A program made the translations under genes and the position numbers. A DNA stretch of 64,000 nucleotides from positions 1 to 64,000 of the forward strand of contig NZ_MIGY01000001.1 of NCBI RefSeq assembly GCF_002940665.1, written 5' to 3'. This stretch comes from Xanthomonas arboricola (GTDB taxonomy: Bacteria; Pseudomonadota; Gammaproteobacteria; Xanthomonadales; Xanthomonadaceae). Below are positions 30,101-37,534 of this stretch, piece by piece (position 1 is the stretch's first letter; every line of letters begins with the position of its first letter). The notes under the pieces were generated by a model. It was not told the DNA's origin and did not search any database. It worked only from the letters and a program-made list of their open reading frames with translations.

Positions 30101-31063
30101 CCGCTGCAGCCTGGCCGCCTGGCCCAACCGCAACAGCGGCGCATCCATCCGCCAGCCGCCGTCGATGGCCTGCCAGCGCGCGCGCGCCTGCAGCCGCTCC
30201 CACGCCAGCGTGCGGCGTGCGGTCTGCTCGGGCAATGCCGCGCCGGACAATCGCAGTTGCCGCAGATCGGCATCCACGACGACTGCAGTGATCCGGCGCG
30301 CGCGCAGTTGCGCCCAGGCCTGCAGGCGTCCGCGACCGCCGTCCACGCGTATGCCGCCGAACTGCAGCAACGGCGCCCAGGCGGCCAGATCGGCCGGGTC
30401 GGCTTGCGCATAGGCGCTGCCGTCGCCGCTGTCGCGATCGAACGCGATCACCGTGGTCAACGGCGCGCGCTGCAGGTCGCTCCAAGCGCGGCTGCCGACC
30501 TTCACGGTCGAGCCGTTGACGCGCAGGCGCAGGTCGATGCGCGGCAGTGTGGTGTCCACGCCGAGCGACGGCGCGGCCACCCGCAGGCGCGCCTCGGCCA
30601 CCTGGATCTCGCCGAGCCGGCGCAGCGCTTCCAACGGGTCCGAACGCCGCCCGGCCGGCAGGCCCTGCACCGACCACACGCCATCGTCGCTACGTTGCAG
30701 CGTCAGCGCCAGGCCACGCAGACGCACCTCGGTCAGCGAGTGGCCGGGCAACAGGCCGGCATACATCGCCAGCAGGATTTCGGCCTGGCCCACGCGCACC
30801 TCGCCATGCGGGCCGATCCGCAGGCCATCCAGCCGCAGCAACGGGCCGCGCCGGGTCCATTCGGTCTGCAGGCGATCGAAGGCGATCGGCTGGCCGGCGC
30901 GCTGGCTCAGCCACGCGGCGATCTGCTGCGGCCGCTGCTCGGCCAACGGCAACGCCTGGCTGGCCGCACCCACCAGCAACGCGATCGCCACCAGCGCAAG
31001 CGCAGTGGCGGTGATCGCATAGCGGCGAAACAGACGGAGACGGCGGCGCAGCGGGGTGGGCAT
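27137..31063 (-). CDS. yhdP: YhdP family AsmA-like phospholipid transport protein
   Basis: A 1308-residue protein with one N-terminal transmembrane anchor (ITATALALVAIALLVGAA) and a very long periplasmic region of repeating beta-groove segments. The YhdP-type C-terminus (GKPLGAIGAKTYHVTGPWKD) is followed by a disordered tail. In E. coli YhdP and its paralogues TamB and YdbH carry phospholipids from the inner to the outer membrane. It is followed upstream on the same strand by rng and maf, the usual maf-rng-yhdP cluster. Confidence 0.93.
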   Translation of the reverse strand: MPTPLRRRLRLFRRYAITATALALVAIALLVGAASQALPLAEQRPQQIAAWLSQRAGQPIAFDRLQTEWTRRGPLLRLDGLRIGPHGEVRVGQAEILLAMYAGLLPGHSLTEVRLRGLALTLQRSDDGVWSVQGLPAGRRSDPLEALRRLGEIQVAEARLRVAAPSLGVDTTLPRIDLRLRVNGSTVKVGSRAWSDLQRAPLTTVIAFDRDSGDGSAYAQADPADLAAWAPLLQFGGIRVDGGRGRLQAWAQLRARRITAVVVDADLRQLRLSGAALPEQTARRTLAWERLQARARWQAIDGGWRMDAPLLRLGQAARLQRLDGLSVAGGRRYAVVGKHLDVSGLIAAAALSEQLSPGLRRWLSLSRPQVRLADLQIAGEQGGAVRAQGRIEELGFLPVGNAPGISGLRGRIDGDAQAIQLDPAPDATLRFDWPTGFGVVHELQLAGSIVGWRDGAGWQVATPALRVQAKDYGASVRGGLWFQNDGSRPRIQLATQLDDVALPVARKFWIRSKMSKAAIDWLDTAVAGGVITGGTGLVSGDLDDWPFDNNDGRFEAFGQIRDGVIPFNPDWPAMEQVQADLRFIGNGFSLQGKGELAGAPIASLEAGIPSFAASELYVRASTRADAAQLLGMLRKSPLEQRYGDTLRNLTVSGPAAVSFDLLRPLRSKGVGGHLQGTVALQGARLADARWNLAFDQVNGQAQYRDTGFAAERLSVQHQGRSGELSLRAGGFVQDPEQAFEARFGATLDAKELFDRAPQMEWLRPYVHGSAPWQVGVDVPLPSPGRADAQALLTLRSQLVGTTLDLPAPLDKAATQPLDTQVKVALPVGDGDIDVAFGKLVALKASSHGNQTGVRVVMGTDTVTERPPANGLVVTGRTASLDAIDWISLARGSSEPDMPPLPGQPAAPKQDAVPLQQVDVQADRLLMIGGVFPQTRLRLRPTRDAVAVTLDGPSLAGQLSVPNADGAAVQGKLSTVHWQPVAAAAEPAAPEPGDPLAGALPEPARRAVAEFDPVSIPPLSLDIDDLQVGKMTLGAATLRSSRLTDGMQVDQLQLRSNDQNIGLTGAWRGKGDSASTRLSARVDSRNLGNLLQNLTLGGQLRGGEGQLELNAGWQGSPTGFALGSLDGDLKIDVRNGQLLEVDPGAGRVLGLLSVAQLPRRLMFDFRDFFSKGLAFNKLDGQVRFGDGFARTDAIRIEGPAADIAIRGQTDLRAQTFDQTVDVNPKAGNLLTVVGAVAGGPVGAAVGAAANAVLGKPLGAIGAKTYHVTGPWKDPQVDVVEREVRERAPGKPPAADTPTATPGTPGRSPR

Positions 31064-31206
31064 CAGGGGTGGGGATTGGGCATTGGAGATTGGGGATTGG
31101 TCAAAGCAAGGCCGCGCACTGTGCCTTCAAGCGCCATTATCGGACCAAGCCACGCTACCTGGGCCGGCGTTGACCAATCCCGAATCCCGACTCCCCAATC
31201 CCGAAC
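31064..31206 (+). repeat. Inverted GATTGGGG-type repeat between rng and yhdP
   Basis: GGGGATTGGGCATTGGAGATTGGG at 31070-31095 is mirrored at about 31170-31200 by ACCAATCCCGAATCCCGACT and CCCCAATCCCGAA, with GATTGGTCAA and TTGACCAATC as matching inner arms. It separates rng from yhdP and belongs to the same repeat family as the darP-tldD spacer. Confidence 0.65.
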
Positions 31207-32706
31207 TCACAACAGCACCACATCGAACTGCTCCTGCAGATACTGGTCGTCGGACTGGAAGCGGATGCTCTTGCCGAGGAATTCCTCCAGCTCGGCCACC
31301 GCGGCCGACTCCTCGTCGGTGATGCGGGCGACGACCTTCGACGAGGCGATCACCAGCAGCCGCGCGGCATCGAACTGGCGCACCGCGCGGGTGATCTCGC
31401 GGAAGATCTCGTAGGTCACCGTCTCGGCGGTCTTGATGGTGCCGCGCCCGCTGCACTGGCCGCAGGTCTCCGACAGCTGCCGCTCCAGGCTTTCGACGGT
31501 GCGCTTGCGGGTCATCTCGACCAGGCCCAGCGGCGAGAATTCGTAGACGGTGGTCTTGGCATGGTCGCGCGCCAGCGCCTTTTCCAGCGTGCGCAGCACC
31601 TGGCGGCGATGCTCCGCGTCGTCCATGTCGATAAAGTCGATGATGATGATGCCGCCCAGGTTGCGCAGCCGCAGCTGCCGCGCCACCGCCTGCGCGGCCT
31701 CCAGGTTGGTGCGGAACACGGTTTCCTCGAGGTTGCGCTGGCCGACGAACGAACCGGTGTTGACGTCGATGGTGGTCATCGCCTCGGTCTGGTCGATCAC
31801 CAGGTAGCCGCCGGACTTGAGCGGCACCTGCTTGTTCAACGCGCGCCCGATCTCGTCCTCGACCCCATACAGGTCGAAGATCGGCCGGTCGCCGGTATAC
31901 GGCTCCAGCCGCTCGGCCAGCACCGGCATGTACTTGGCCACGAACGCCTGCAGCTGCACGAAGGTCTCGTTGGAGTCGACCTTGACCTTTTCCACGTCGC
32001 GGCGGATCAGATCGCGCACCGCACGCAACGGCAGGCTCAGGTCCTCGTAGATGATGCTGCACGGCGGCGCCTCGCGGCCGCGTCGCTCGACCACGTTCCA
32101 GACCCGCGACAGGTAGGCGATGTCCTCGGCCAGCGCCTCGGCCGGCTGGCCTTCGGCGTTGGTGCGGATGATGTAGCCGAAGCCGCCGTGCTGGGCCGAG
32201 ACCTCGCTGACGATGGTCTTCAGGCGCAGCCGCTCGGCCTCGTCCTCGATCCGCGCCGACACCCCGACGATCTTGGATTGCGGCAGCAGCACCAGGTAGC
32301 GCGAAGGGATGCTGATCTGCGTGGTCAGCCGCGCGCCCTTGGTGCCGATCGGGTCCTTGACCACCTGCACCACGATCTCCTGGCCGTCGCGCAGCAGCTC
32401 CACGATCGGCACCGCCGCCGCCGGCGGCGGCGGGATCGGGGTCTCCTCGGTATCGACCACGCTGGCCGGTGCCGGCACCGGGCGCACCACGTCGTTGGCG
32501 TGCAGGAACGCCGCGCGCTCCAGACCCAGCTCGACAAATGCCGCCTGCATGCCCGGCATCACCCGCTGCACCTTCCCCTTGTAGATATTGCCGACCACGC
32601 CCCGGCGCCAGCCGCGCTCGATATGCAGCTCCTGCAGCATGCCGTTCTCGATCACCGCGACGCGGGTTTCGCGCGGGGTGACGTTGACCAAGATCTCTTC
32701 CGACAT
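31207..32706 (-). CDS. rng: Ribonuclease G
   Basis: A 499-residue endoribonuclease of the RNase E/G family, without the long C-terminal scaffold of RNase E. Family signatures are the N-terminal ILVNVTPRETRVAVIENG, the S1 domain (GNIYKGKVQRVMPGMQAAFV), the catalytic region with IIIDFIDMDD (Mg-binding Asp) and the zinc-link CGQCSGRG. It processes 5' ends of 16S rRNA and degrades mRNAs. Its start codon overlaps the maf stop by one base (TGATG), so the genes are translationally coupled. Confidence 0.95.
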   Translation of the reverse strand: MSEEILVNVTPRETRVAVIENGMLQELHIERGWRRGVVGNIYKGKVQRVMPGMQAAFVELGLERAAFLHANDVVRPVPAPASVVDTEETPIPPPPAAAVPIVELLRDGQEIVVQVVKDPIGTKGARLTTQISIPSRYLVLLPQSKIVGVSARIEDEAERLRLKTIVSEVSAQHGGFGYIIRTNAEGQPAEALAEDIAYLSRVWNVVERRGREAPPCSIIYEDLSLPLRAVRDLIRRDVEKVKVDSNETFVQLQAFVAKYMPVLAERLEPYTGDRPIFDLYGVEDEIGRALNKQVPLKSGGYLVIDQTEAMTTIDVNTGSFVGQRNLEETVFRTNLEAAQAVARQLRLRNLGGIIIIDFIDMDDAEHRRQVLRTLEKALARDHAKTTVYEFSPLGLVEMTRKRTVESLERQLSETCGQCSGRGTIKTAETVTYEIFREITRAVRQFDAARLLVIASSKVVARITDEESAAVAELEEFLGKSIRFQSDDQYLQEQFDVVLL

Positions 32707-33278
32707 CAATGCGCTCCGAAGGCTGTGAGCAACTGCGAGGTGTGAAACAGCGGCAATCCCATCACACCGGAATAGCTGCCGGACAGATGGCTGATAAAAC
32801 GTTCGGCGCGGCCTTGAATCGCATACGCGCCGGCCTTGCCCATGGGCTCGCCGCACGCCACGTACGCGGCAATCTGCGCAGCATCGAGCGTCGCGAAGGT
32901 CACCTCCGACACCACCAGGGCCTGCACCGGCGCGCGTTGTGCGCAGACTAGAACCACTGCCGTGAGCACCTGGTGGGTACGCCCGGACAGCAGGCTCAGC
33001 ATGGCGATCGCATCGTCCGCATCGGCCGGCTTGCCGAACACCCGCTCGCCCAGCACCACCTCGGTATCGGAGCCGAGCACGATCGCATCGGGGTCGCTGG
33101 CCTGCACCTGCGCCAGGCCGGCACGCGCCTTGTCCAGCGCAACGCGCTGCACGTATTGCGCAGGCGATTCGTCGGGCGCGCGCAGTTCGGGCACGTCCAG
33201 TTGCAGGGTCTGGAAAGGCACATCCAAGCGTTGCAGCAGTTCTTGCCGGCGCGGCGACCGGGAGGCGAGATAGAGCAT
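32706..33278 (-). CDS. maf: Maf-type nucleoside triphosphate pyrophosphatase
   Basis: A 190-residue Maf/YhdE family pyrophosphatase that hydrolyses dTTP, UTP or modified nucleotides to the monophosphates. The Maf motif [12 protein letters not shown], the catalytic [10 protein letters not shown] and the [21 protein letters not shown] segment are intact, as is [10 protein letters not shown]. It is the first gene of the maf-rng-yhdP cluster. Confidence 0.93.
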   Translation of the reverse strand: MLYLASRSPRRQELLQRLDVPFQTLQLDVPELRAPDESPAQYVQRVALDKARAGLAQVQASDPDAIVLGSDTEVVLGERVFGKPADADDAIAMLSLLSGRTHQVLTAVVLVCAQRAPVQALVVSEVTFATLDAAQIAAYVACGEPMGKAGAYAIQGRAERFISHLSGSYSGVMGLPLFHTSQLLTAFGAH

Positions 33279-33400
33279 CCGTCCAGCATACCTGTTGCCC
33301 CTCCCCGCCCGCTTGCCGATCCGGGCGGCAGTGGTCGCGTTCGACTCACAACATGTTCATCGAACCGGCAACACGCTTCCCCTACAGACAAGGAGATCTC

Positions 33401-34135
33401 ATGCGTACCACCCTCAAACCGTTGTTGCTGGCCCTGTCCATCGCTGCCGGAACCGCCATGACCGCCCACGCCCAGACCGCTCCGAGCTACACCATTCCCA
33501 ACGACGGCACCCTGCTCAACGTGTCGGCCGAAGCGGACGCCAAGCGCATACCGGACATCGCCACGCTGTCTGCCGGCGTGGTTACCCAGGCCGCCGACGG
33601 CAACGCCGCCATGCGCCAGAACGCTGAACAGATGAGCAAGGTCATGGCCGCGATCAAGGCCGCCGGCATCGCCGACAAGGACGTGCAGACCACCGGCATC
33701 AACCTCAGCCCGCAGTACACCTACAAGGAAAACGAGGCGCCCAAGATCAACGGCTACCAGGCCAGCAACACCGTCAGCCTCAAGGTCCGCGACATCTCGC
33801 GCCTGGGCAAGGTGCTGGACGCGCTGGTCGCCCAGGGCGCCAACGACATCAACGGCCCCAGCTTCTCGGTCGACCAGCCCGAACCGGCCTACGACGAGGC
33901 CCGCGTGGCCGCGCTGAAGAAGGCCCAGGCCCGCGCCGACACCTATGCCAAGTCACTGGGCCTGAAGGTGCGCCGCATCGTCAGCATCTCCGAAGGCCGC
34001 AGCGGCGGCGGCGTGCGTCCGATGATGATGGCCGCCTCCATGCGCTCGGCCAAGGCCGAGATGGACACCCAGGTCGCCCCGGGCGAGAGCACTTTGTCGA
34101 TCAACCTGGATGTGACGTTCGAGTTGGGTCGCTGA
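33401..34135 (+). CDS. SIMPL-domain (DUF541) periplasmic protein
   Basis: A 244-residue exported protein with a strong AGGAG six bases before the ATG and a signal peptide ending at AHAQ. The DUF541/SIMPL domain (LLNVSAEADAKRIPDIATLS, VQTTGINLSPQY, ALKKAQARADTYAKSLGLKV) resembles YggE, reported to affect oxidative stress tolerance. The exact biochemical role is unknown. Its terminator coincides with the integration site of the mobile element. Confidence 0.9.
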   Translation: MRTTLKPLLLALSIAAGTAMTAHAQTAPSYTIPNDGTLLNVSAEADAKRIPDIATLSAGVVTQAADGNAAMRQNAEQMSKVMAAIKAAGIADKDVQTTGINLSPQYTYKENEAPKINGYQASNTVSLKVRDISRLGKVLDALVAQGANDINGPSFSVDQPEPAYDEARVAALKKAQARADTYAKSLGLKVRRIVSISEGRSGGGVRPMMMAASMRSAKAEMDTQVAPGESTLSINLDVTFELGR

Positions 34136-34171
34136 CCTGACCGCAACCGCGTTCGGTTTGCTTTCCAGACT

Positions 34172-34195
34172 GCCCTCCTCGAGGGCAATTTTTTT
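34172..34195 (+). terminator. Terminator of the SIMPL gene; overlaps attL
   Basis: The stem GCCCTC / GAGGGC with a CTC loop is followed by AA and seven T. It lies 36 bases after the stop codon. The T run is shared with the proposed integration core. Confidence 0.9.
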
Positions 34196-34197
34196 AT
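34190..34197. other. Proposed left attachment site (attL)
   Basis: The octamer TTTTTTAT fits the TTTTTCAT-type core used by Tn4371-family integrases. It lies 175 bases before the integrase start, exactly where backbone genes end. The right copy is outside the window, so the assignment rests on position and motif only. Just inside, TCCAGC and GCTGGA arms (about 34210-34257) may be integrase-binding sites. Confidence 0.6.
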
Positions 34198-34371
34198 TTC
34201 ACGATGACTCCAGCCTGGCACTTCGCTGGACTGCGCTGAAGCTGGATACAGCAGGTTTATCAATAACTTACGCGCGTCCATCATATGCCGGTGCTTTCTG
34301 AAACCTGACCCTGCTTCCACTCTCATGGCTCCCATGTGGCTCTTGGAAACGGGTCTTTCCGAGGAGTCATC

Positions 34372-35580
34372 ATGGCCAAGATCAAACTCACCAAGACCGC
34401 TGTGGAGTCGGCGCAGCCCCAGGCGCAGGCGGTCGAACTGCGGGATACCGTGGTGCCTGGCTTCCTGTGCAAGATCACCCCGGCGGGTCGCCGGGTGTTC
34501 ATGCTCCAGTACCGCACGAATGCCGGGGAGCGCCGCAAACCCGCCTTGGGCCTGTTTGGGGAGCTGACCGTCGAGCAAGCCCGCGTTATGGCCCAGGACT
34601 GGCTGGCCGAGGTTCGCCGGGGTGGCGATCCCGGCGGTGCCAAGACCGAGGCGCGCAAGGCCCCCACCATCGCGGAGTTGTGCAAGAAGTTCATGGAGGA
34701 CTACTCCAAGAAGCGCAACAAGCCCAGCACGCAGGAAGGCTATCAGGGCGTCATCGACCGCTGCATCATCCCATTGCTGGGCCGCAAGAAGGTGCTTGAT
34801 GTGAAGCGCCCCGACATTGCCGGGCTGATGGAAAAGCTCTCGTACAAGCCGACCGAGGCAAATAAGGCATTCGGCGTACTGCGCAAGATGTTCAATCTGG
34901 CCGAGGTGTGGGGCTACCGCCCGGACGGCACCAACCCGTGCCGCCATGTCCCGATGTTTCCGCCGGGCAAGGAAACCCGGCTCATCGTGGACGGCGAACT
35001 GGCGCTGATCTACCGCCACCTGGACAAGCTGGAGGCCGAAGGATTGGAGAACTACGTCATCCCGCTGGCGATCCGGCTGCAATTTGAGTTTGCCGCGCGT
35101 CGCTCCGAAGTCTGCCCGCTCGAATGGACTTGGCTGGACTTCGAGAACCGCCGCGTGGTTTGGCCCGACAGCAAGACCGGCGGCATGTCCAAGCCCATGA
35201 GTGCGGAAGCCTATCGGCTGCTTTCGACAGCTCCGCGTCGGGAAGGCTGCCCCTATGTCCTGCCTTCGCCCCACAACCCCGACAAGCACCTGACTTTTGG
35301 CGAGCACTATGGCGGCTGGTGCCGGGTGCTCAAGGCCGCCGGCGTGCCACACGTCGGCACGCACGGCATCCGCCACCGCTCGACGACCGACATTGCCAAT
35401 TCGGGCGTACCCACCAAAGTAGGCATGAAGCTAACGGGCCACAAGACCGTGGCGATGTTCATGCACTACGTCCACACCGAGGACAAGCCGGTGCGCGATG
35501 CGGCCGAACTGGTGGCCAGCCGACGCCAAGCCATCACTGGCGCGAGGCGAACTGATCCGGTGGAAACAGCAGCTACTTAA
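34372..35580 (+). CDS. int: Tyrosine recombinase (ICE integrase)
   Basis: A 402-residue P4/Tn4371-type integrase with an N-terminal DUF4102-like arm-binding domain (TKTAVESAQPQ...LRDTVVPGFLCKITPAGRR), a core-binding SAM-like domain and the catalytic domain. Catalytic residues are Arg about 243 (AARRSEV), His331 and Arg334 in HGIRHRS, His in LTGHKT and the nucleophile Tyr about 366 (MHYVHTE). GAGGAG five bases before the ATG sets the start. It is transcribed inward from the attachment site and catalyses integration and excision. Confidence 0.95.
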   Translation: MAKIKLTKTAVESAQPQAQAVELRDTVVPGFLCKITPAGRRVFMLQYRTNAGERRKPALGLFGELTVEQARVMAQDWLAEVRRGGDPGGAKTEARKAPTIAELCKKFMEDYSKKRNKPSTQEGYQGVIDRCIIPLLGRKKVLDVKRPDIAGLMEKLSYKPTEANKAFGVLRKMFNLAEVWGYRPDGTNPCRHVPMFPPGKETRLIVDGELALIYRHLDKLEAEGLENYVIPLAIRLQFEFAARRSEVCPLEWTWLDFENRRVVWPDSKTGGMSKPMSAEAYRLLSTAPRREGCPYVLPSPHNPDKHLTFGEHYGGWCRVLKAAGVPHVGTHGIRHRSTTDIANSGVPTKVGMKLTGHKTVAMFMHYVHTEDKPVRDAAELVASRRQAITGARRTDPVETAAT

Positions 35581-35618
35581 GCCAACTTCTTGCGATTCAT
35601 ACCCGAACGGATATAATC

Positions 35619-35978
35619 ATGGTTCAGAAACGCAAGCTGCTGTACTGGGAAGGCTCCTCGAAGAAGGACTTCAAGGAGTTTCCCGTCGATGTACAGAAGG
35701 ACATGGGTGTGGCGTTGTTCATCGTTCAGTTGGGCAGCACACCACATTCGGCCAAGCCCTGGAGGGGGTTGGGCTCCGGTGTGTACGAATTGGTGGAAGA
35801 CCATCGGAGCGATACTTTCCGGGCGGTCTATACAGTGAAGATGGGCGATGCGGTACATGTACTACATGCGTTCCAGAAGAAGTCCAAGTCCGGCATCGCC
35901 ACGCCGCAGCCGGACGTGGAACTGATCGAGAAGCGGTTGAAGGCCGTGCTGGCCCGTCACAAGACGAGCGGGAGATAA
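35619..35978 (+). CDS. RelE/ParE-superfamily toxin (HigB/Gp49-like)
   Basis: A 119-residue basic protein of the phage-derived Gp49-like/DUF891 type. Conserved core: KDFKEFPVDVQKDMGVALF, KPWRGLGSGVYELVEDH, FRAVYTVKMGDAVHVLHAFQKKSKSG. Members cleave mRNA at the ribosome. The gene precedes its antitoxin with a three-base gap, the toxin-first order of higBA modules. It follows the integrase by 38 bases, so it may stabilise the element in the host. Confidence 0.88.
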   Translation: MVQKRKLLYWEGSSKKDFKEFPVDVQKDMGVALFIVQLGSTPHSAKPWRGLGSGVYELVEDHRSDTFRAVYTVKMGDAVHVLHAFQKKSKSGIATPQPDVELIEKRLKAVLARHKTSGR

Positions 35979-35981
35979 ACG

Positions 35982-36302
35982 ATGAAGCGTAGTGACCATT
36001 CGCAAGGCACTGACAACGTGCTGCGAGATTTGGGCTTTGACGATGCTGAAGAGCTTTCGGCAAAGGCAGCGCTCGCGCTCAAGCTCAATGAATTGATTGA
36101 CCATCGCGGCCTGAGCCAGACGGAGGCTGCGGCGATCACGGGCATGACTCAACCGAAAGTGTCCCAAGTCCGCCGCTACAAGCTCCAGAACATTTCACTG
36201 GAACGGCTGATGCAGGCACTGGTGTCACTGGACCAGCGTGTGGAGATTGTGGTGCAGCCTGCGCGGCGTACTCATTCGGCGTGCATTACGGTTGCTGCAT
36301 GA
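35982..36302 (+). CDS. HigA-like XRE antitoxin
   Basis: A 106-residue helix-turn-helix protein (LSQTEAAAITGMTQPKVSQVRRYKL) that should neutralise the toxin upstream and repress the shared promoter. The ABC-3C effector gene starts only 34 bases downstream on the same strand, so this repressor may also set expression of that system. Confidence 0.88.
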   Translation: MKRSDHSQGTDNVLRDLGFDDAEELSAKAALALKLNELIDHRGLSQTEAAAITGMTQPKVSQVRRYKLQNISLERLMQALVSLDQRVEIVVQPARRTHSACITVAA

Positions 36303-36336
36303 GTCGATGGGGCCTGCATAGAGGGGGATGGGGAGA

Positions 36337-37317
36337 ATGAAGTTTGCTTATGAAGATTTGAGCGACGATCAGTTCGAGGTGCTGATCGTGCTCTTGTGCC
36401 AACGCTTGCTCGGTATCGCCGTTCAGGGATTCGCAAAAGGGCCGGATGGCGGGCGTGACGCAAAATTCGTCGGCACGGCCGAGCTGCATCCTAGCAAGAC
36501 AGCCCCGTGGGTAGGCACAGTCATCGTTCAGGCCAAGCATACCAACGGGTACAACCGCAGTTTTTCGGAACTGGACTTCTACAGCACGTCTAGCAGCAAT
36601 ACGGTGGTCGGCAAAGAAGTACCACGCATCAAGAAGCTGCGCGAGGCCAAGCAACTCGACCACTACATGCTGTTTGCGAATCGCCGCCTGACCGGCAATT
36701 CCGAGACGGAAATCCGTGACCACATCGCCGCCGAATGCGGCGTCCCTGCTTCGTCTATCTATCTTTGCGGCCTGGAACAACTGGAACTTTGGCTGAAACG
36801 CTTTCCAGAGGTGGCCCAGGAGGCGAATTTGGATGCGGTGGACTCGCCGTTGATTGTTAGTCCAGATGATCTTGCAGAGGTTGTCCAGGCGCTAGCACGG
36901 CAGAAGGATGGTTTGACGGCGTTACTCGACGACCCACCCACCGTACGTGTGACGTATGAGGAAAAGAACACGCTGAACAATATGACGGCAGCGTACGCAA
37001 AGGAGCAGAGGCGAAAATACCTGAAGGAAACGGCGCAAATTCGCACGTTTCTTGCTGCGCCAGAGAATATCGAATTGCTGCGCATGTACGAATCTGTGGT
37101 CGATGAGTTTCAGCTCAAGATTCTTGCGAAGCGCAAGGACTACCAGACCTTCGACGAGGTCATGGAGTATCTGGTAGATCTGCTGTTCAATCGTGACCCG
37201 GTTCTTCGGCAGCACGCGCACAAGCGACTGACGCGAGCCATTCTTTTCTACATGTATTGGAATTGTGACATTGGGGAGGTGGATGATGCTGCGGCCAACC
37301 AAACACTCACATCCTGA
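36337..37317 (+). CDS. ABC-3C system effector: Mrr-like nuclease plus ABC-3C C-terminal domain
   Basis: A 326-residue protein. The N-terminus shows a restriction-endonuclease (Mrr/PD-(D/E)xK) arrangement: Glu14 in the first helix, Asp37/Asp41 in GPDGGRDAKF and Gln65-x-Lys67 in VIVQAKH. The C-terminal half (about 190-326, KYLKETAQIRTFLAAPENIE...) resembles the domain that marks effectors of ABC three-component (ABC-3C) conflict systems. I infer a nuclease held inactive until the partner ATPase senses an invader. The start was placed at MKFAYEDL; an in-frame ATG nine bases upstream is possible. Its 3' end overlaps the next gene by 32 bases. Confidence 0.8.
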   Translation: MKFAYEDLSDDQFEVLIVLLCQRLLGIAVQGFAKGPDGGRDAKFVGTAELHPSKTAPWVGTVIVQAKHTNGYNRSFSELDFYSTSSSNTVVGKEVPRIKKLREAKQLDHYMLFANRRLTGNSETEIRDHIAAECGVPASSIYLCGLEQLELWLKRFPEVAQEANLDAVDSPLIVSPDDLAEVVQALARQKDGLTALLDDPPTVRVTYEEKNTLNNMTAAYAKEQRRKYLKETAQIRTFLAAPENIELLRMYESVVDEFQLKILAKRKDYQTFDEVMEYLVDLLFNRDPVLRQHAHKRLTRAILFYMYWNCDIGEVDDAAANQTLTS

Positions 37318-37534
37318 TCGCACAGTTATTAATGTTTCTCTGCTGCTCCTGTCACGACTGAAAGATCGTCGTGTCGATGAATACGATGTGCTGCGCAAAT
37401 TTGCGAAGAAGCACGTCGTGGGTGGCGATGTACTTTTCCTGCCCGCGCTCAACTTTCTCTATTTGATGGGCTTAGTTGAATATCGCCCCAAGACTGACGC
37501 AGTGGAATATGTGGGGCCAAATGAAGCTATCTAA
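37286..37534 (+). CDS. ABC-3C system middle component (MC6-like)
   Basis: An 82-residue small protein. The start MLRPTKH resembles the M(I/L)LPTKH opening of ABC-3C middle component 6. GGGAGG six bases upstream supports this ATG over the one three bases before it. The rest (TVINVSLLLLSRLKDRRVDE, LPALNFLYLMGLVEY) looks like a small winged-helix-type adaptor. It overlaps its neighbours at both ends (32 bases with the nuclease gene, 14 with the ATPase gene), so the three genes are translationally coupled. Confidence 0.8.
   Translation: MLRPTKHSHPDRTVINVSLLLLSRLKDRRVDEYDVLRKFAKKHVVGGDVLFLPALNFLYLMGLVEYRPKTDAVEYVGPNEAI

Noticed and set aside
27003-30677. 1224-codon open frame overlapping yhdP in another frame
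   Set aside because: Gly/Ala/Arg-rich shadow of YhdP without start context or motifs; the 1308-residue frame has the YhdP anchor and C-terminus.
31561-32745. 394-codon open frame antisense to rng
   Set aside because: RNase G motifs are on the minus strand; this frame has no recognisable content.
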